A stretch of 64,000 nucleotides of DNA from Eriocheir sinensis (lineage: Eukaryota > Arthropoda > Malacostraca > Decapoda > Varunidae): NCBI RefSeq assembly GCF_024679095.1, contig NW_026111748.1, positions 90,001 through 154,000 on the forward strand. Direction: 5' to 3'. The notes beneath the pieces were generated by a model, which was not told the origin of the DNA, searched no databases, and was given only the letters and a program-made list of their open reading frames with translations. Position 1 is the first letter of the stretch; every line of letters starts with the position of its first letter. The position numbers were made by a program, and so were the translations under genes. Of the stretch, positions 62,373-64,000 are shown piece by piece.

Positions 62373-64000
62373 TTAACCCTATTCGTTCCGACCCGGGCCA
62401 TTGCCCCCCCCTGAGGATTTTGTCAAAACGATCATTTTTTTATTACCAAGTTTAAAGAAAAATAGACCTACTGATAAACGTAGAAAATACCGTAGATTAA
62501 GATGCGATATCAAAAATAACCATAAGACCTCCGTTATCTTGCTAAACACGAATATTTAGAAACACCGACGCGAATCATTTTTGAAGCACGGCGATACGCT
62601 GTGAAAAAAACCAACGTTCAAACGCCTCCGGATGACGATATTATTACTGTTATAAGTAATAATATACCTGTATTGTATAGTGCTATACTGCATGTTCTGC
62701 ATCTTTTATGTTAACAAAGCTTGAGCTGATACACTAAACAGACCAACAAACAAGCTAGCTGTAATAAAAACATAATAAAAACGTACAGCCCGCTGTGTAC
62801 GAGAGATGTCCAACGACAGTTGGCGACACGAGCTTGTGATTGCGGCGAGGCGATGACAATTATGGCACATACAATACTTATTTTGACACTACCATAAGGT
62901 GATAACTGTGTCTCGTACATATGTTAATTTCTTGTACTTTGGCCAGACAATTCCTGCCTATAGCCTAATAAAGAAAAAAACGTACGTGCTTAGGGTGAGT
63001 CTGGGTAACAGGTGTTCACATGCGCCGCGAGACGCTGAGTCGGCAGGCGTTAAGCGGTCTAAAGCTTACACACTGACTTCGACATCATCACCGTTACCTG
63101 CTACCAAGGTCTGTTCGTGACGTGGGTTGACTCACAAGGAGTATAACAACAGTACTATGGCACAAAGTGAGTATGGGTTTACGGACCACAGGAAAAGTGC
63201 TCATTACTGATGTTATAGGTGATTCCTTGAGAGATGATGTGTTTCCTGATCCATTATCAGAGAGTGAGGCAGAAGGAAGCGAATTTGAATATCAGGATGA
63301 TGCTGCAGAGGTAGATGAATGGATTCTAACAGACATAGAAACAGTTAGTAGAGACAGAGTTAGTAAACTCTCTGGATAGCTGCCTCAATGTAAATAACTA
63401 TGATGATTTTCACCTTCCCCACGAAACCAAAAAGAGCATACAGTCTTCTTACAAAAGCCTAGGGGTCACAGCCTGGAAACAAGTAACCTGCAAAACCAAT
63501 GGACTAATAATGAGATTGAAAGTAACTTGATACGTGCAGGAAGTTTACTAGGTGAGGCAACTGAGGCTGACACAGCTATAAAAAGCATGGGAATTGTTTA
63601 TTACAGATCATATTATTGATGAAATAGTGCGGAACACTAATGTTAAAATTCAAAAGATAATTGACCAATTATCAGAGAGAGAAACAGTAAAGAAAGACAC
63701 AGTACACATTAGAACAACAGATTCTGTAGAGATGAGAGCTTTTCTGGGCCTGTTATATGTTAGAGGTTTGTTAGGACAAAACACACATGACCAAAAACTT
63801 CTTTTCAAGGAAAAATAGGTCACCCAATTTTGGTGCTGTCATGTCATGGCATAGATTTGCTTTTCTTCATGCTAACATAACATTTGACGATCTCGCCACT
63901 CGCCCTCAAAAGATGGTTACATGACAGGTTCGCAGCAGTGAGGAGAGCTCTTTGAGGCATTCAATGTGCGCTGTAGTTCAGTCCTACAACAGACGACTAC
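62373..64000 (+). mobile_element. piggyBac-type DNA transposon, left part (runs off the window)
   Basis: Starts with the target tetranucleotide TTAA (62373-62376) followed by CCCTATTCG, which has the TTAA-CCC form typical of piggyBac ends. About 780 bp of AT-rich non-coding sequence precede a transposase pseudogene on the plus strand. The insertion point is the upstream edge of LINE copy 3. The right end lies outside the window. Confidence 0.85.
63157..64000 (+). pseudogene. piggyBac transposase, N-terminal part, frameshifted
   Basis: An acidic N-terminus (63167-63379, with 'FPDPLSESEAEGSEFEYQDD') is typical of piggyBac-family proteins. The DDE_Tnp_1_7-type domain begins at about 63585: 'WELFITDHIIDEIVRNTN', then 'MRAFLGLLYVRGLL' (63730-63775). 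After a frameshift near 63820 it continues with 'FGAVMSWHRFAFLHAN' and 'FDDLATRPQKM' to 63922, then shifts frame again ('FEAFNVRCSSVLQQTTT'). At least three frame breaks plus the broken start (a stop after 17 codons from ATG 63157) mean it is non-functional. The catalytic Asp residues should lie past the window end. Confidence 0.87.

Overview
The window looks like intergenic or repeat-dense nuclear DNA from an arthropod, most probably a decapod crustacean. That placement is inference: it rests on the extreme load of (CT)n, (GT)n and trinucleotide microsatellites, several CR1/Jockey-like LINE families with crustacean-style 3' tails, a piggyBac copy and a tRNA-derived SINE. I found no host protein-coding gene, rRNA, functional tRNA or bacterial-type operon. 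Most long open frames are low-complexity translations of microsatellites or polypurine/polypyrimidine tracts. The only convincing protein homologies are decayed transposable elements.

Layout. 1-9.6 kb: microsatellites, purine-rich tracts and 3' fragments of three LINE families. 9.6-13.56 kb: a near-complete but broken CR1-like LINE on the minus strand, with coiled coil, SGNH esterase, endonuclease and reverse transcriptase (RT). 13.6-15.1 kb: two minisatellites. 16.75-18.29 kb: two adjoining CR1 3' ends. 20.7-22.5 kb: first copy of a second LINE family (here 'family 2'). 24.3-24.65 kb: a retroelement-associated ORF fragment. 25-26.8 kb: polypyrimidine tract, a ~75-bp minisatellite and a palindrome. 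28.6-36.1 kb: GTA, GGT, GT and CT arrays, two LINE 3' ends, and 32-bp and 47-bp minisatellites. 36.2 kb: a TTAA-bounded unit holding an RT fragment.

38.78-62.37 kb is best explained by one ancient tandem duplication of a unit of about 9.25 kb. Segment A (38782-45490) is followed by segment C1 (45928-48036, ending inside a family 2 LINE), then segment B (48037-54575, a copy of A), then C2 (59268-62372, a copy of C1 whose LINE continues past the point where C1 is cut). The B-C2 interval holds 4.7 kb absent between A and C1, including a fold-back MITE and a SINE. A piggyBac-type transposon with TTAA and an N-terminal transposase pseudogene begins at 62373 and runs off the window.

No genes work together here. 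The content is a record of retroposition, segmental duplication and microsatellite turnover. I see no convincing new biological system. The strongest leads are the duplication and its junction, the SGNH-bearing LINE, the TTAA-bounded RT fragment and the fold-back elements.
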